A DNA stretch of 64,000 bases from Vibrio mytili (GTDB lineage Bacteria; Pseudomonadota; Gammaproteobacteria; Enterobacterales; Vibrionaceae), in contig NZ_JXOK01000050.1 in the NCBI RefSeq assembly GCF_000830505.1, positions 1 through 64,000 of the forward strand, in the 5' to 3' direction. Each line of letters opens with the position of its first letter. Within the stretch, counting starts at the first letter, position 1. The position numbers and the translations under genes are program-made. The notes under the pieces are model-generated. The model was not told where the DNA came from, did no database searches, and was given only the letters and a program-made list of their open reading frames with translations. This document shows, one piece after another, positions 18,411 through 28,430 of this stretch.

Positions 18411-18506
18411 AGATTAAACCCGAAGCACCACCAGTTGTTATAGGAAATTGGATTGCTAAAACAATCTCATTCCCCATATCAATTCAACAATAATGGGAGT
18501 AAACAA

Positions 18507-19511
18507 GTGAAAACGTGGCTTGTTGCATTCGCTTCTTTAATTATCTTGGCTGGTTGTGAACAGCCTGATGAGCAAATTCATTTGAGTGGCCCAACGATGG
18601 GGACTACGTACAATATAAAATACATCGAACAAGACGGTTTGCCTGAACCAAAAGCGCTACATACAGAGATTGATCGCTTGCTTGAAGAAGTGAATGATCA
18701 AATGTCAACTTATCGCCAAGACTCGGAGTTAAGCCTGTTCAACCAGCATGCGACTGATGAACCGTTTGAAGTATCTCCTCAAACTGCAACGGTAGTAAAA
18801 GAAGCGATACGATTAAATCACCTGACGTTGGGAGCACTGGATGTCACGGTAGGACCTCTTGTGAACTTGTGGGGCTTTGGACCGGAAGCGCGTCCGGACG
18901 TAGTACCAACAGACGAAGAGCTCGCTGAGCGCAAAGCGAATACAGGTATCCATCATTTATCGGTAGACGGAAACTTTTTGTCTAAAGACTTGCCTCAGTT
19001 ATATGTCGACCTTTCTACGATCGCGAAAGGATGGGGGGTTGATGTTGTTGCGAATTACTTAGAGTCTGAAGGTATTCAGAACTATATGGTAGAAGTTGGC
19101 GGTGAAATGCGTCTAAAAGGTATTAACCATGATGGTGTACCTTGGCGTATTGCGATTGAAAAACCGACGGTCGATGAGCGATCAATTCAGGAAATCATAG
19201 AGCCGGGCGATATGGCAATTGCAACAAGCGGTGACTATCGTAATTACTTTGAGAGCGATGGTGTGAGATACTCTCATATTATTAACCCACAGACGGGCAA
19301 GCCGATTCATCACAAAGTGGTGTCAGTGACGGTATTGGATAAGTCATCAATGACAGCCGATGGACTTGCTACGGGCTTGATGGTGTTAGGTGCAGAAAAA
19401 GGCATGGCTATCGCGAATGAAAATGGTATCCCAGCCTTCATGATTGTTAAGACTGATGATGGTTTTAAAGAACTGGCTTCAGAAGCTTACAAGCCGTTTA
19501 TGAATAAATAA
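18507..19511 (+). CDS. apbE: FAD:protein FMN transferase (lipoprotein)
   Basis: ApbE flavin transferase, about 334 residues, which attaches FMN to threonines of NqrB and NqrC on the periplasmic side. The start is taken at the GTG at 18507: GGGAG lies 7 bp upstream, and the product begins with the lipoprotein signal MKTWLVAFASLIILAGC. The upstream in-frame ATG (18453) would bury that signal. The family motifs GPTMGTTYNI and, later, the metal/FAD-binding DLSTIAKGW and EVGGEM are present. It lies just after nqrF and before nqrM, its functional partners. Confidence 0.92.
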   Translation: MKTWLVAFASLIILAGCEQPDEQIHLSGPTMGTTYNIKYIEQDGLPEPKALHTEIDRLLEEVNDQMSTYRQDSELSLFNQHATDEPFEVSPQTATVVKEAIRLNHLTLGALDVTVGPLVNLWGFGPEARPDVVPTDEELAERKANTGIHHLSVDGNFLSKDLPQLYVDLSTIAKGWGVDVVANYLESEGIQNYMVEVGGEMRLKGINHDGVPWRIAIEKPTVDERSIQEIIEPGDMAIATSGDYRNYFESDGVRYSHIINPQTGKPIHHKVVSVTVLDKSSMTADGLATGLMVLGAEKGMAIANENGIPAFMIVKTDDGFKELASEAYKPFMNK

Positions 19512-19553
19512 CTAAGTTATGAACAAGTAACTACAAGAAGTGAGCATGTTCTT

Positions 19554-19787
19554 ATGAGTACATTTCTAATTACATTTGCCGTATTTGTTGCAGTGATAGC
19601 AGCGATGGCGGTCGGTTATATCTTTCAAAAGAAAGTCGTGAAAGGCAGCTGTGGTGGTCTTGGTGCCGTTGGTATCGAGAAAGTATGTAACTGTCCAGAA
19701 CCGTGTGATGCACGTAAAAAGCGCGAAGCTCGTGAAGCGGCGCGTGCAGAAAAGCTCGCGGCTTGGGAAAAAGACCGTATTGCTTAA
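19554..19787 (+). CDS. nqrM: Na+-NQR maturation protein NqrM
   Basis: A 77-residue small membrane protein (DUF539 family) required for Na+-NQR assembly, thought to deliver iron to the NqrD/E centre. It has one N-terminal hydrophobic helix (about residues 3-23) and four conserved cysteines: GSCGG and VCNCPEPC. The C-terminal tail is a highly charged helix. It lies 42 bp after apbE and is followed by a terminator, so apbE-nqrM form a maturation pair. Confidence 0.9.
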   Translation: MSTFLITFAVFVAVIAAMAVGYIFQKKVVKGSCGGLGAVGIEKVCNCPEPCDARKKREAREAARAEKLAAWEKDRIA

Positions 19788-19825
19788 TCGTTCGCATTAA
19801 ACTAACGGGTAACAAAACCAACTAT

Positions 19826-19855
19826 ATAACCCAGCCTCGGCTGGGTTATTTTTTC
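19826..19855 (+). terminator. Terminator after nqrM
   Basis: AACCCAGCC-TC-GGCTGGGTT followed by ATTTTTTC, about 40 bp after the nqrM stop. The effective loop is probably four bases. Confidence 0.85.
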
Positions 19856-19866
19856 TCTATTACCAA

Positions 19867-19894
19867 ATGACCAGTTATTTACTACGATTGATAT
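19867..19894 (-). repeat. Solo end of the foldback repeat
   Basis: The reverse complement of this stretch matches the first 28 bases of the full repeat at 32165 except for one position (ATATCAATC for ATACCAATC). No second arm of normal size follows, so it is a truncated or collapsed copy. It lies between the nqrM terminator and the DUF2789 gene. Confidence 0.6.
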
Positions 19895-19926
19895 AGAGTC
19901 ATCAATCGTTTTAACAGGAGATCATT

Positions 19927-20160
19927 ATGGAAATGCATCAACATGGAATGTCCGATCTTTTTGAGCAACTGGGGTTAGGAAGTTCACCTGAAGAAATCAA
20001 AGACTTCGTTAATCACCACCGTCATCAGCGTGACTCGGTTGTGTTGCATGAAGCCAGTTTTTGGACACGATCACAAGCCGCCTTTTTGAAGCAGGCGATT
20101 GACGAAGATGCTGACTGGGCAGAATTGGTTGATCAACTGGATGTCATGTTGCGTGATTAG
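19927..20160 (+). CDS. DUF2789 family protein
   Basis: A 77-residue soluble protein matching DUF2789: an N-terminal MHQHGMSDLFEQLGL segment, then helices ending in DEDADWAELVDQLD. The function is unknown. An AGGAG ribosome site lies 7 bp before the ATG. No partner gene is adjacent. It lies between nqrM and the TorS-like kinase, with a fragment of the foldback repeat just upstream, and appears to be a single-gene unit. Confidence 0.78.
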   Translation: MEMHQHGMSDLFEQLGLGSSPEEIKDFVNHHRHQRDSVVLHEASFWTRSQAAFLKQAIDEDADWAELVDQLDVMLRD

Positions 20161-20330
20161 ATGAAATGACAGGGGCTATACCACAAGTTAAGATGTACAA
20201 TAAAGGCTTGTGCTTAGTAACGTTAGGCTTTGCACAAGTACAGAAATAATAACTGCAAATTTGTCTCAATACTCGCCGTTATGGTTGTGAACGAACCCAG
20301 AACTAACGTGAATCTTAAGGTCATTCATTT

Positions 20331-23293
20331 ATGCTGTTAGCCCCTGCAAGCATCGGTCGTAAACTGTTGTTGTCTTTTATTGCGATGGCAACCCTCGTGA
20401 TTATATCTACAGTTATTGGTGTATCAGGCTTCTCTTTGGTTGCAAAGACAGAAAGAAATGTCGTTGATACTGCCATCCCCTCAATGCTCGAAGCTAGGCA
20501 GGTATCAGAGTTAAGCACCCAAATCATTTCCTCAGTGCAGATATTGTCCAATGCGCAAAATGAGCGAGAACGAAAGGAAGCAGGTAGAGTTGTATTCGAA
20601 CAGCTGGATTCGTTACTCAACCATATTCAAACTTTAGGCAGTGATACGTTTAATACGGCGGTATTGGATACGTTAGCAAGCCATGTTCAAAGTGTGATTA
20701 ATAATTTAGCCGAGCTAGGTGTAACAGTAGAGAGAAGGCTGTCGTTAACCGAGGAGATAAAGCGTCTCGTTGAAGACATGCGGCTAATCAGTGAAGAGCT
20801 AGAGCAACTCACTCGGACTCAGGTACAAAATACCAGCACCATACTGTCGCGAACGTGACCCATATTTATGATTTACTGGAGTCAAATGACAAAAATCGCG
20901 CTTATCAGGCGCTTGATGCTCTTGTCGAGGTAGATTTAGATCTTGCGGACCGTCTGCACCAACTCCACCTTCTTGCCTTCAAGATGCTTAACCAAACAGA
21001 AGAAGCAAGAACGCTAAGTAATATTGATCGTTTAAAGCAAGTACAAAGTGAGTTTCTAACTAATCTCACCATCATGAAACGTCGTGTATTAGCGGTAGAA
21101 GACCCAACACGATCGAAGCAAATGAGTGAACTTATTGATGAGCTAGGTAAGCGAAAAGTCGTGTTCACCATGCTCATTCAGAAATATGAAAATAATCAAC
21201 AGGCACAACAGCTTAAACAAGAGACCTTGGAGTTGTTTGCAGAACTGAATCGTACCGTGAGCGAATTGGTCGACAATTCTAATAAAGCAACCACGTTCGC
21301 CATTGATGAACTGACTCATTCACTGCAACGAGCCCAATGGTCACTAACGGTCATTTCGATATTGAGTTTAGTGATTTTGGTGCTGATTGTTTGGCGAGTG
21401 GTGTATCTTTCTGTGGTGAAAAGGCTAGCTGAGTATTCATCTGCACTGCTGTCGGTGGCACAAGGTAACTTAGCGGTAGACGTAAACGTTGAGGGAAAAG
21501 ATGAACTTGCGCATATGGGGCGGGCAATTATCACCGCTAGGGATACGGCTCAAGCACTCAAGGTTGTAGCAGAGAGCGAAGCGGCAGCTAAACAAGAACT
21601 CGAAGTTCACAAGTCGCAACTCGAAAATCTTATCGAAAAACGCACCTCACAGTTAATGCAGGCAAACGATCGCTTGAACGAGGAGGTATTAAATCATGCC
21701 AAAGCACGCAACCAAGCAGAACAAGCAAACCGTGCGAAAACAGCCTTCTTAGCAACCATGAGCCATGAAATTCGCACGCCAATGAATGGCGTATTAGGAA
21801 CGGCTCGTTTGCTGATAGATTCGGGGTTAAGTCCGGTACAAAGGCAATACGCTGAAATCATCAACGGCAGTGGTAAGACACTGCTGGCTATTATTAACGA
21901 TATTTTAGATTACTCTAAAATTGAGGCCGGACATTTAGACATTCGCAATCATGGTTTCGATCTTCATCAAATGGTAGAGGAAAGTTATCAATTGATGAAG
22001 AGTCGAGCGCAAGAGAAAAATCTGCTTTTCTCTTATCATATTGAAAGTGATGTTAACCACTTTTGGAAAGGTGATATGACCCGACTCAGTCAAGTGCTGA
22101 ACAACTTAGTCGGCAATGCGATTAAGTTTACTGAGCAAGGAGAAGTCGATATTTACGTTAGCCTCGATCCAGTGGATGAATCCCTAATCCGGTTTGAAGT
22201 TTCCGATACGGGGATTGGTCTGACTAAGAAAGACCAACAATTACTCTTTGAACCTTTTACACAGGCGCAAGGGGGCTACAATCAAGCAGGAGGAACGGGT
22301 CTTGGACTTGCTATTAGTAAACGTCTCATCGAAGCGATGAATGGCAAGATAGGTGTTGACTCCGAACAAGGTCATGGAAGCTGTTTCTGGTTTTCAGTTC
22401 CATTACAACCTAGTGAAGCCATAGACGCTGCTATTGTGGCCAGCTCGCCTTGTAACGTGCGTGCCAAAGTATTACTTGTGGAAGACAATGAAGTAAATCG
22501 AATTGTTGCTCAAGGCTTTTTAGAAAGTATGCAGCATGAGGTTGTGCTGGCAGTAGACGGTCAACAGGCAAAAAAACGCTTTTCTGAGCAGAACTTTGAT
22601 ATTGCATTGGTGGATATTAATTTGCCAGATTGTGATGGAGCAGAATTGATTCAGCAACTTAAGCAGATAGAGCGTACTAGAGCGGACAACCATGATTTGA
22701 AAACCACGCCTATGGTCGCGGTATCCGCGCACGTATTTTCAGAGGAAGTTGAACGCTACTTAGCCGCGGGTTTTGATGGATACTTACCCAAGCCGCTTTC
22801 CAAAGAACGACTAGCGAGCTTAATACAGACGTTATTAGATGATCAGCAACGACGTCTTCCACAAGGTAAAATTTGTGACGCTACTGAAAGGGTCAATGGC
22901 AGAGAGTCAATGATGACCGCTCATAGAGTGGAATCTACACTCTTAAATCAAGATGAATTAGACATTATCGAACCAAGTGTCCTTCAATCAGACCTGGATG
23001 TGCTAGGGAAAGAAAAAATCGTGCTGCTTATCGAGTTATTTGCAAAAAGCAGCTCAGAAGCCCTTAAACAATTCGAGTTGTCAGCCAGCCTTAATGACAA
23101 TACTAACGTGAAAAGCTTGGCTCATAAGCTAAAAGGCAGTGCGGGAAGTTTGGGGTTAATCGCCTTAATGAAAACCTGTGAGCGTATTGAGGGAGCGGCA
23201 GAACCTGTGATCGAGTACTGTCAATGCAAAGCCAAGCTGAATGAGCAGATATTAGCATCTCAGCGCGCACTTCAAGCGTTCATTAACGCTTAG
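20331..23293 (+). CDS. torS: TorS-type hybrid sensor histidine kinase (frameshifted)
   Basis: A tripartite hybrid kinase of about 987 residues after repair of one frameshift near 20840-20845 (one base added yields [11 protein letters not shown] in frame). Order: membrane helix (about 10-33), long helical periplasmic sensor as in E. coli TorS, second helix (about 338-360), HAMP, HisKA with [10 protein letters not shown] (His about 479), HATPase with N and G boxes, receiver with VDINLPD (Asp about 760), and a C-terminal HPt with LAHKLKGS (His about 931). TorS senses TMAO through TorT and signals to TorR. No torT, torR or torCAD is adjacent, so the partners are unknown. Confidence 0.8.
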
Positions 23294-23684
23294 ACGATCT
23301 ATCGTCGTGCTGGCTTCACAGTTCGGCACAGATGGACTCTATTTGGAATTTGGAGTGAGGCTCCGGCGTAATCCCCATATCGAATATCGGTTTTACAACC
23401 ATAATATTGTCGACTTTAATTGAATTAAGCTTGAAATGCTGCGAATATTTTTATTATAAGTTGTTGATTTTATAGGTGATAAAATTTAATGAAGAAATGT
23501 ATATCTATTATGTGTACTTAGTGTATAGTGTCGTCAGCTCTAATAGTGAGCTATTGATAACATATTTAGTTCAAGATTTTCTCAGTTTTACGATTAATTT
23601 CGTCATGTCTATCCTGCGATACCTTTTTCTTCATTCCTTATTTAGTAGCTTTCTTTTTAATTCAATCAATGTATCGAGATATAT
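23294..23684. other. AT-rich leader region upstream of the cold-shock gene
   Basis: A 391-bp gap with no convincing gene. Its right part is strongly AT-rich and directly precedes the cold-shock gene, so it probably contains the promoter and the long 5' leader usual for cspA-type mRNAs. I could not identify a canonical cold-box. Confidence 0.45.
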
Positions 23685-23897
23685 ATGTCAAATAAAACAA
23701 CTGGCTCAGTAAAATGGTTTAATGAAACAAAAGGTTTTGGATTTATCACTCCTGATAACGGTGGTGAAGACCTATTTGTTCACTTTAGATCAATTGCTAG
23801 CGAAGGTTTTAAAACATTAGCTGAAGGCCAAAAAGTGTCTTTCAATGTTGAACAAGGTAACAAAGGCCCACAAGCAGGCAACGTTACGTTAGCATAA
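23685..23897 (+). CDS. Cold-shock protein, CspA family
   Basis: A 70-residue single cold-shock domain. RNP1 (KGFGFIT) and RNP2 (LFVHF) are intact, preceded by [11 protein letters not shown]. CspA-type proteins bind single-stranded RNA and melt structure at low temperature or in growth transitions. It has a long AT-rich region upstream and an intrinsic terminator 8 bp after the stop, so it is monocistronic. Which csp paralogue it is cannot be told here. Confidence 0.9.
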   Translation: MSNKTTGSVKWFNETKGFGFITPDNGGEDLFVHFRSIASEGFKTLAEGQKVSFNVEQGNKGPQAGNVTLA

Positions 23898-24250
23898 GTT
23901 TCTTTAAAAAGGTCTCACCTATTTGGCGAGACCTTTTTATTTGTATACTTAATTATTGAGAATAAAAATCCCCTCATTATAGTAAGAGCCTGGCCTGTAC
24001 CCAAACGTTGGTTAACTCGCAACGTATTGAAGGCACAAAGCTTTACCTAGAGAACATCCCCGCCTCTTTGCTCATGTTTGTTTATTTTAACGAACAAAAA
24101 TCTCCTGAAACTAAAGGTCGATAAGAGAAGGGTGATAATTGATATGTCCAAATGAAAGCCTTGACAGCGTTCATAAGACAAGAAAAATCGAAAATATTTT
24201 GTTAAAACGAGAACAAAGATTGCTTTGGGATCGATAAGGTAGAAAAAGAT
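23898..24250. other. Intergenic region after the cold-shock gene
   Basis: After the terminator I see nothing convincing in about 310 bp. A minus-strand open frame (24047-24337) runs through it but has Phe/Leu-rich low-complexity composition and overlaps the small gene at 24251. Confidence 0.4.
23906..23940 (+). terminator. Terminator of the cold-shock gene
   Basis: AAAAAGGTCTC, an 11-base loop, then GAGACCTTTTT. The T run is part of the stem's 3' arm. Confidence 0.8.
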
Positions 24251-24451
24251 ATGAGAAAGCCAGTAAGAAAGTCGAGCAAAAAAACACAAAAAAACAACTT
24301 TGAAGAGCGTTTTGCTGTCATGGTGAAAAGCTACCAAGACGCTAAAGAAATTCTTGATTCTATGGTAGAAGGTACGTCTGAGTATATAACTCAGAAAAAA
24401 GTATGTGATAAACTTTTTGCTAATGCTGAAAGATATATTAATAAAAACTAA
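24251..24451 (+). CDS. Small basic protein of unknown function
   Basis: A 66-residue open frame that I do not recognise. The N-terminus is very basic (MRKPVRKSSKKTQKNN), followed by an amphipathic helical region (FEERFAVMVKSYQDAKEILDS). The charged, helix-friendly composition looks like a real protein. AAGGTAG lies 9-15 bp upstream of the ATG as a possible ribosome site. No neighbour suggests a role. It could be a nucleic-acid-binding or ribosome-associated small protein, but that is a guess. Confidence 0.45.
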   Translation: MRKPVRKSSKKTQKNNFEERFAVMVKSYQDAKEILDSMVEGTSEYITQKKVCDKLFANAERYINKN

Positions 24452-24770
24452 TAATCTGCAGTGGTTTTCACCTTCTTTATAAAAACTTACTTAAACACTT
24501 TTTGTTCATCATTACCGTCTTTGCCCTCCGCATTCATGTAAACGTCATGAGCTTTCACCTTAATGAAGTTCTGAATCTTGAGAACAGTTGAATATAAAGG
24601 GCTCTCAAGACTAAAGAAACGTTGAAAGTCAGAATCTAGCGATAGACAGTCACTCCAGGCTGAGACTGGTTTCGGTCAATTTTTAATGCACACTCAACAA
24701 GGATTGATTATACTGTTTTTATAAACAGTGCTTGGTGAGTGCCAGCGTGTTACACCGCTGTAAAAAAGAT
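24452..24770. other. Region upstream of dinB
   Basis: About 320 bp containing the LexA box of dinB at its right end. On the minus strand an open stretch of 62 codons without a start codon (24487-24675) reads like a protein C-terminus (for example DFQRFF and AHDVYMNAEGKDG). It could be a gene remnant or chance. Confidence 0.35.
24711..24730 (+). promoter_or_regulatory. LexA (SOS) box of dinB
   Basis: TACTGTTTTTATAAACAGTG matches the consensus TACTGTATATATAAACAGTA in both half sites (CTGT-N8-ACAG). It is centred about 50 bp before the dinB start, as expected for an SOS operator. Confidence 0.85.
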
Positions 24771-25831
24771 ATGACTCGTAAAATAATTCACATCGATCTC
24801 GATTGCTACTACGCTGCGGTCGAGATGAGAGACAACCCTGAACTAAGAACGATCCCCTTAGCCATTGGAGGCTCTCAGGATCGTCGTGGTGTGATTTCTA
24901 CATGTAATTATATAGCGCGAGAGTATGGGGTTCGCTCTGCAATGGCAACAGCCCACGCCTTAAAGCTTTGCCCTCATCTCAAGGTTATCCCGGGTAACAT
25001 GGATAAGTACAAAGCAGTATCCAGGCAGATTCACCAGATCTTCTCTCGCTACACCGATCTTATCGAGCCTTTGTCGCTTGATGAAGCCTACCTTGATGTT
25101 AGTGACTCCCCATTATTTAAAGGCTCAGCCACACTCATTGCTGAGGATATTCGTCAGTCTATTGAGTCAGAGTTAAACCTTACTGCAAGTGCAGGCGTTG
25201 CCCCCATCAAGTTTGTGGCTAAGGTAGCGTCAGATATCAATAAGCCAAATGGAATTTGTGTTATCACACCGGACCAAATAGAAAGCTTTGTCGAGGCGTT
25301 AGACTTAGGCAAAATTCCAGGAGTAGGTAAAGTAACACTCAATAAATTAAACAGTTTGGGGTTGTATAAAGGTGTTGATGTCAAAAATTATGATCAACAT
25401 CAGCTATTGAAACAGTTTGCTAAGTTCGGCAGCTCGTTATGGCAGCGTTGCATGGTATTGATGGAAGAGAGGTTACGCCAACGAGAATAAGGAAGTCGTT
25501 GGGCGTGGAGCGAACCTTCGCTAAAGATATTCATACTGAACAAGAATGCTTACAAGCGATTGATTTGTTGTACCTAGAGCTTGAGAGGCGGTTTAATAAG
25601 ATCGCGAATGAAAAAAATATCATACGGCAAGGTCTTAAGTTCAAGTTTGATGACTTCCAACAAACCACCATAGAGCACAAATTCAATCGCCTTGATAAGT
25701 CTTTTTTCTTAGAGCTGCTAAAGGAAGGTTTGTCACGAGCGAATGGGCGTGGCATTCGTTTGATTGGTTTGTCGGTTGGTTTAGAGCCCAAGGAAAGTCA
25801 ATCTAATACGCAGATAAGCCTGAACTGGTGA
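24771..25831 (+). CDS. dinB: DNA polymerase IV (frameshifted)
   Basis: A Y-family translesion polymerase. The start at 24771 gives [19 protein letters not shown], with the first catalytic Asp in HIDLDCYYA; the second acidic pair is in SLDEAYLD, and helix-hairpin-helix GVGKVTL follows. The frame breaks near 25450: restoring a C in GTTGCATGG gives [10 protein letters not shown] and a continuous 353-residue protein including the little-finger domain. A LexA box precedes it, so it is SOS-induced. In V. cholerae dinB also lies close to nqr/apbE; here several genes separate them. Confidence 0.88.
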
Positions 25832-25835
25832 TAGT

Positions 25836-25870
25836 GTCATTTGAGTAGAGTGCTACTCTACCCAAATGAC
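25836..25870. other. Long hairpin between convergent dinB and recQ-like genes
   Basis: GTCATTTG-A-GTAGAGT-GCT-ACTCTAC-C-CAAATGAC forms a 15-bp stem with one mismatch, directly after the dinB stop. Neither side has a T tract, so it may act as an RNA 3'-end stabiliser or weak terminator. Confidence 0.6.
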
Positions 25871-25890
25871 AAGCTGGTTGGTTAACCCTT

Positions 25891-27814
25891 TTAAGATCGT
25901 ATGGCTTCGACTTGTTGTCTCACCTTTTCGAATGACACATTCGCCATTGCACCGTAACCGGATAATTTGGTCGCTTTTAGTTGGCTAACTAACGGTGTGC
26001 TGATGCCACATAAGAATCTCGCGACAGCATCGTGGCTGATGGTTGTTGGAGACAATTGCACGTACTCGTTAATCCAAACCTCCACTTGCTCGATTTCTGG
26101 CTCAGGCTTACTTTCGGTAGGAAAAACGGCAACCTTCTGACGACATACCGAGCAGTGACCACAGTGAGTAGCGCATTAAAGTCGGCAAAATAGTGCGCCA
26201 ATTGATAACTTAAGCAGTGTGAAGATTGAAACAAATCCAACATTGTGCGGATGCGTTCGATGTCTTTGTTCTCTTTGGACTGGAACAGTTGATATAACTC
26301 TTGGGTGAGGGATTCATTGCTTATTTCTATGGGTAGAACGGAATAGACATCGGTCAGCTGTTTACTCTCTAGTTCGATCCATCCCTTTTGGTGGAAGTAA
26401 TCCAAAGCAGCAACCACTCGACTTCGCTCAGCACGGTAGTTGATCCATAACGCTTCCATATCCACTTGGCACCACACTTTAGCTTTGCTGGAGCAAGTAA
26501 AAATCGCCTCGACGAACTGGCGGCGTTCATCTTGAAATTGACTGGTAATAAAAGACTGTTCTTTAATGAACTTGAAGCGATAATCAGCGAAATAACTGTA
26601 TTTTGCTTTGATAACTTTTTTGAGTTCTAAATATACGAGCAGTGTTTTCAAAGGCAACTGGCGGATATTACTATCGCGAGATAAACGTAGGGGAACCACT
26701 TCCCATTGAGGAGCATGTTCACGCGCTTGCTGCAGGACATAATTAATCGCGCTCAGCTCAGGTGTGTCGCCGTAAACAAAGTTCTCTAATACCGTTAAGC
26801 CTGATGCATTCCCCAGCAAAATACACTCGGAGCGTTGCCCGTCACGCCCGGCACGGCCAATTTCTTGTGCATAGTTCTCAATAGACTTGGGGAGGTCGAA
26901 GTGAATAACACGACGAATGTCCGCTTTGTCAACGCCCATACCAAACGCGATTGTCGCGACGATGCAGTCGATTTGACTGGTCATAAACTGCAACTGAATC
27001 TGTTCGCGAATGTCACTCTTCATTCCAGCGTGGTAAGCATGTGCGTTAATACCAATATGGATGAGCGATTTTGCCACGTACTCAGCGGTTTGTTGCTGAG
27101 TGACATAAACGATGGTTGGTCGCTTTGGCGCTGCTGCGATGATGTCGTTGAGTTGGGTTTGCTTTTCCGACTCTTGGCAAGGAATCACCGATATATCTAG
27201 ATTAGGACGGTAAAAGCCAGTTACGGTAATATTTTCCCTCGCGATATTGAATTTCTGCTGCATGTCGTCAATGACTGCGGGTGTGGCAGTAGCAGTCAAC
27301 AATAAAGACTGAGGGATATTCAGTTCGCGTTGATATTGCGGCAGCTTCAGATAATCGGGACGGAAGTTGTGACCCCATTCAGAGATACAGTGCGCTTCAT
27401 CTACCACCATCAATGAAATCGGGATCTGACGAATAAACTCGCGAAAGCTTCGTTCTTTAGTCTTTCTACCGAGATCATCAGTATATTGATGTGTCCATTT
27501 TTTACCCCTGCCATGATTTGCTGCGTTTCTTCTCGGCTTTGGCTGCTATCGATGGAAGCTGCGGCAATCCCTTTGTTTTTCAGAAAACCAAGCTGGTCTT
27601 TCATGAGTGCGAGAAGAGGGGATATCACTAATGTCAAATGAGGTAATTGGGTAGCGGGTAATTGATAGCAAAGTGATTTACCTGAACCTGTGGGAAAGAT
27701 TGCAGCGGCAGAGTGACCTTTCATTACTGCTTCAATGACGGTTTGTTGACCTGAACGTAATGAGTCGAAGCCAAAAACCGATTGAAGTGTTTGCTGCAAT
27801 TGGACACTTTGCAT
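25891..27814 (-). CDS. RecQ-family ATP-dependent DNA helicase (two frameshifts)
   Basis: A superfamily-2 helicase of about 641 residues after repair. Walker A TGSGKS (Lys46), DEAH (VVDEAHCISEWGHNF), motif V/VI (TIAFGMGVDKADIR, QEIGRAGRDGQ) and a zinc site HCGHCSVC mark the RecQ core plus zinc domain. Breaks lie near 27443 (one C lost in TTCCGCGAG, restoring EAFREFIRQIP) and near 26160-26170 (before the zinc site). Each is fixed by one base. The C-terminus is not a clear HRDC, so this may be a second RecQ-like helicase rather than housekeeping RecQ. It converges with dinB. Confidence 0.82.
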
Positions 27815-27890
27815 AATAGGGAAACCTTAATTTAGTGATAAACTCGCTCACAATACCATAATCTGTAGGCCAACAACGCGTCTTAAAAGT

Positions 27891-28370
27891 ATGAACAAAG
27901 CAGATCTAGTCCAAATAATCATTCAACAATTGGAAGAAAAACTTCACATTGCGCAGGCTTCTACCCAGCGAGCGATTGACGCCGCGACGGATGAGGAGAC
28001 GGTTCCAGAGCATAAATACGATACGTTAGCATTAGAAGCTTCTTATCTAGCTCATGGTCAAGCGATGCGCGTGCAAGAAAGTGAAGGAGAGCTACGCCAG
28101 TATCGATCGTTAGCGAGTCGTGATTTTACCGATTGTCCGATCAATGTTGGTGCTTATGTTGTTCTCGTTGATGAAGAGGAACACGAGCGGCACTTTTTCA
28201 TAGGGCCATGTTCCGGTGGTTTAATGGTTGAATGGCAAGGAAAAGAGGTCTTCGTATTAACGGCGAGCTCTCCGCTTGGACGCGCTTTGATCGGAAAAGA
28301 GCAAGACGAAGAGGTCAGTATTCACATCGACTCAAAAACAATTGGTTATGAAATTGTAACGGTTTGCTGA
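27891..28370 (+). CDS. GreA/GreB-family transcription factor
   Basis: A 159-residue protein with an N-terminal antiparallel coiled-coil (about 4-75) and a C-terminal FKBP-like GreA/B domain (from INVGAYVVLVD to GRALIGKEQDEEVSI). Gre factors insert the coiled-coil into the RNA polymerase secondary channel. The tip carries acidic residues (TDEETVPEHKYD) as in GreA/B, so RNA-cleavage stimulation is possible, but the protein is diverged from canonical GreA and GreB. It could instead be an Rnk/Gfh-like regulator. It is divergent from the RecQ-like gene. Confidence 0.7.
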   Translation: MNKADLVQIIIQQLEEKLHIAQASTQRAIDAATDEETVPEHKYDTLALEASYLAHGQAMRVQESEGELRQYRSLASRDFTDCPINVGAYVVLVDEEEHERHFFIGPCSGGLMVEWQGKEVFVLTASSPLGRALIGKEQDEEVSIHIDSKTIGYEIVTVC

Positions 28371-28430
28371 CACCAGAAAGATAAGTCAGTGTTATGTTTA
28401 ACAGGGTTATTTAGAACTAAAGAGAAATAT

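Noticed and set aside
23476..23712. 78-codon plus-strand frame in front of the cold-shock gene
   Set aside because: AT-rich, Tyr/Phe/Ser-rich low-complexity product overlapping the cold-shock start; better explained as the 5' leader.
24047..24337. 96-codon minus-strand frame
   Set aside because: Phe/Leu/Arg-rich product with no recognisable motif, overlapping the more protein-like plus-strand frame at 24251.
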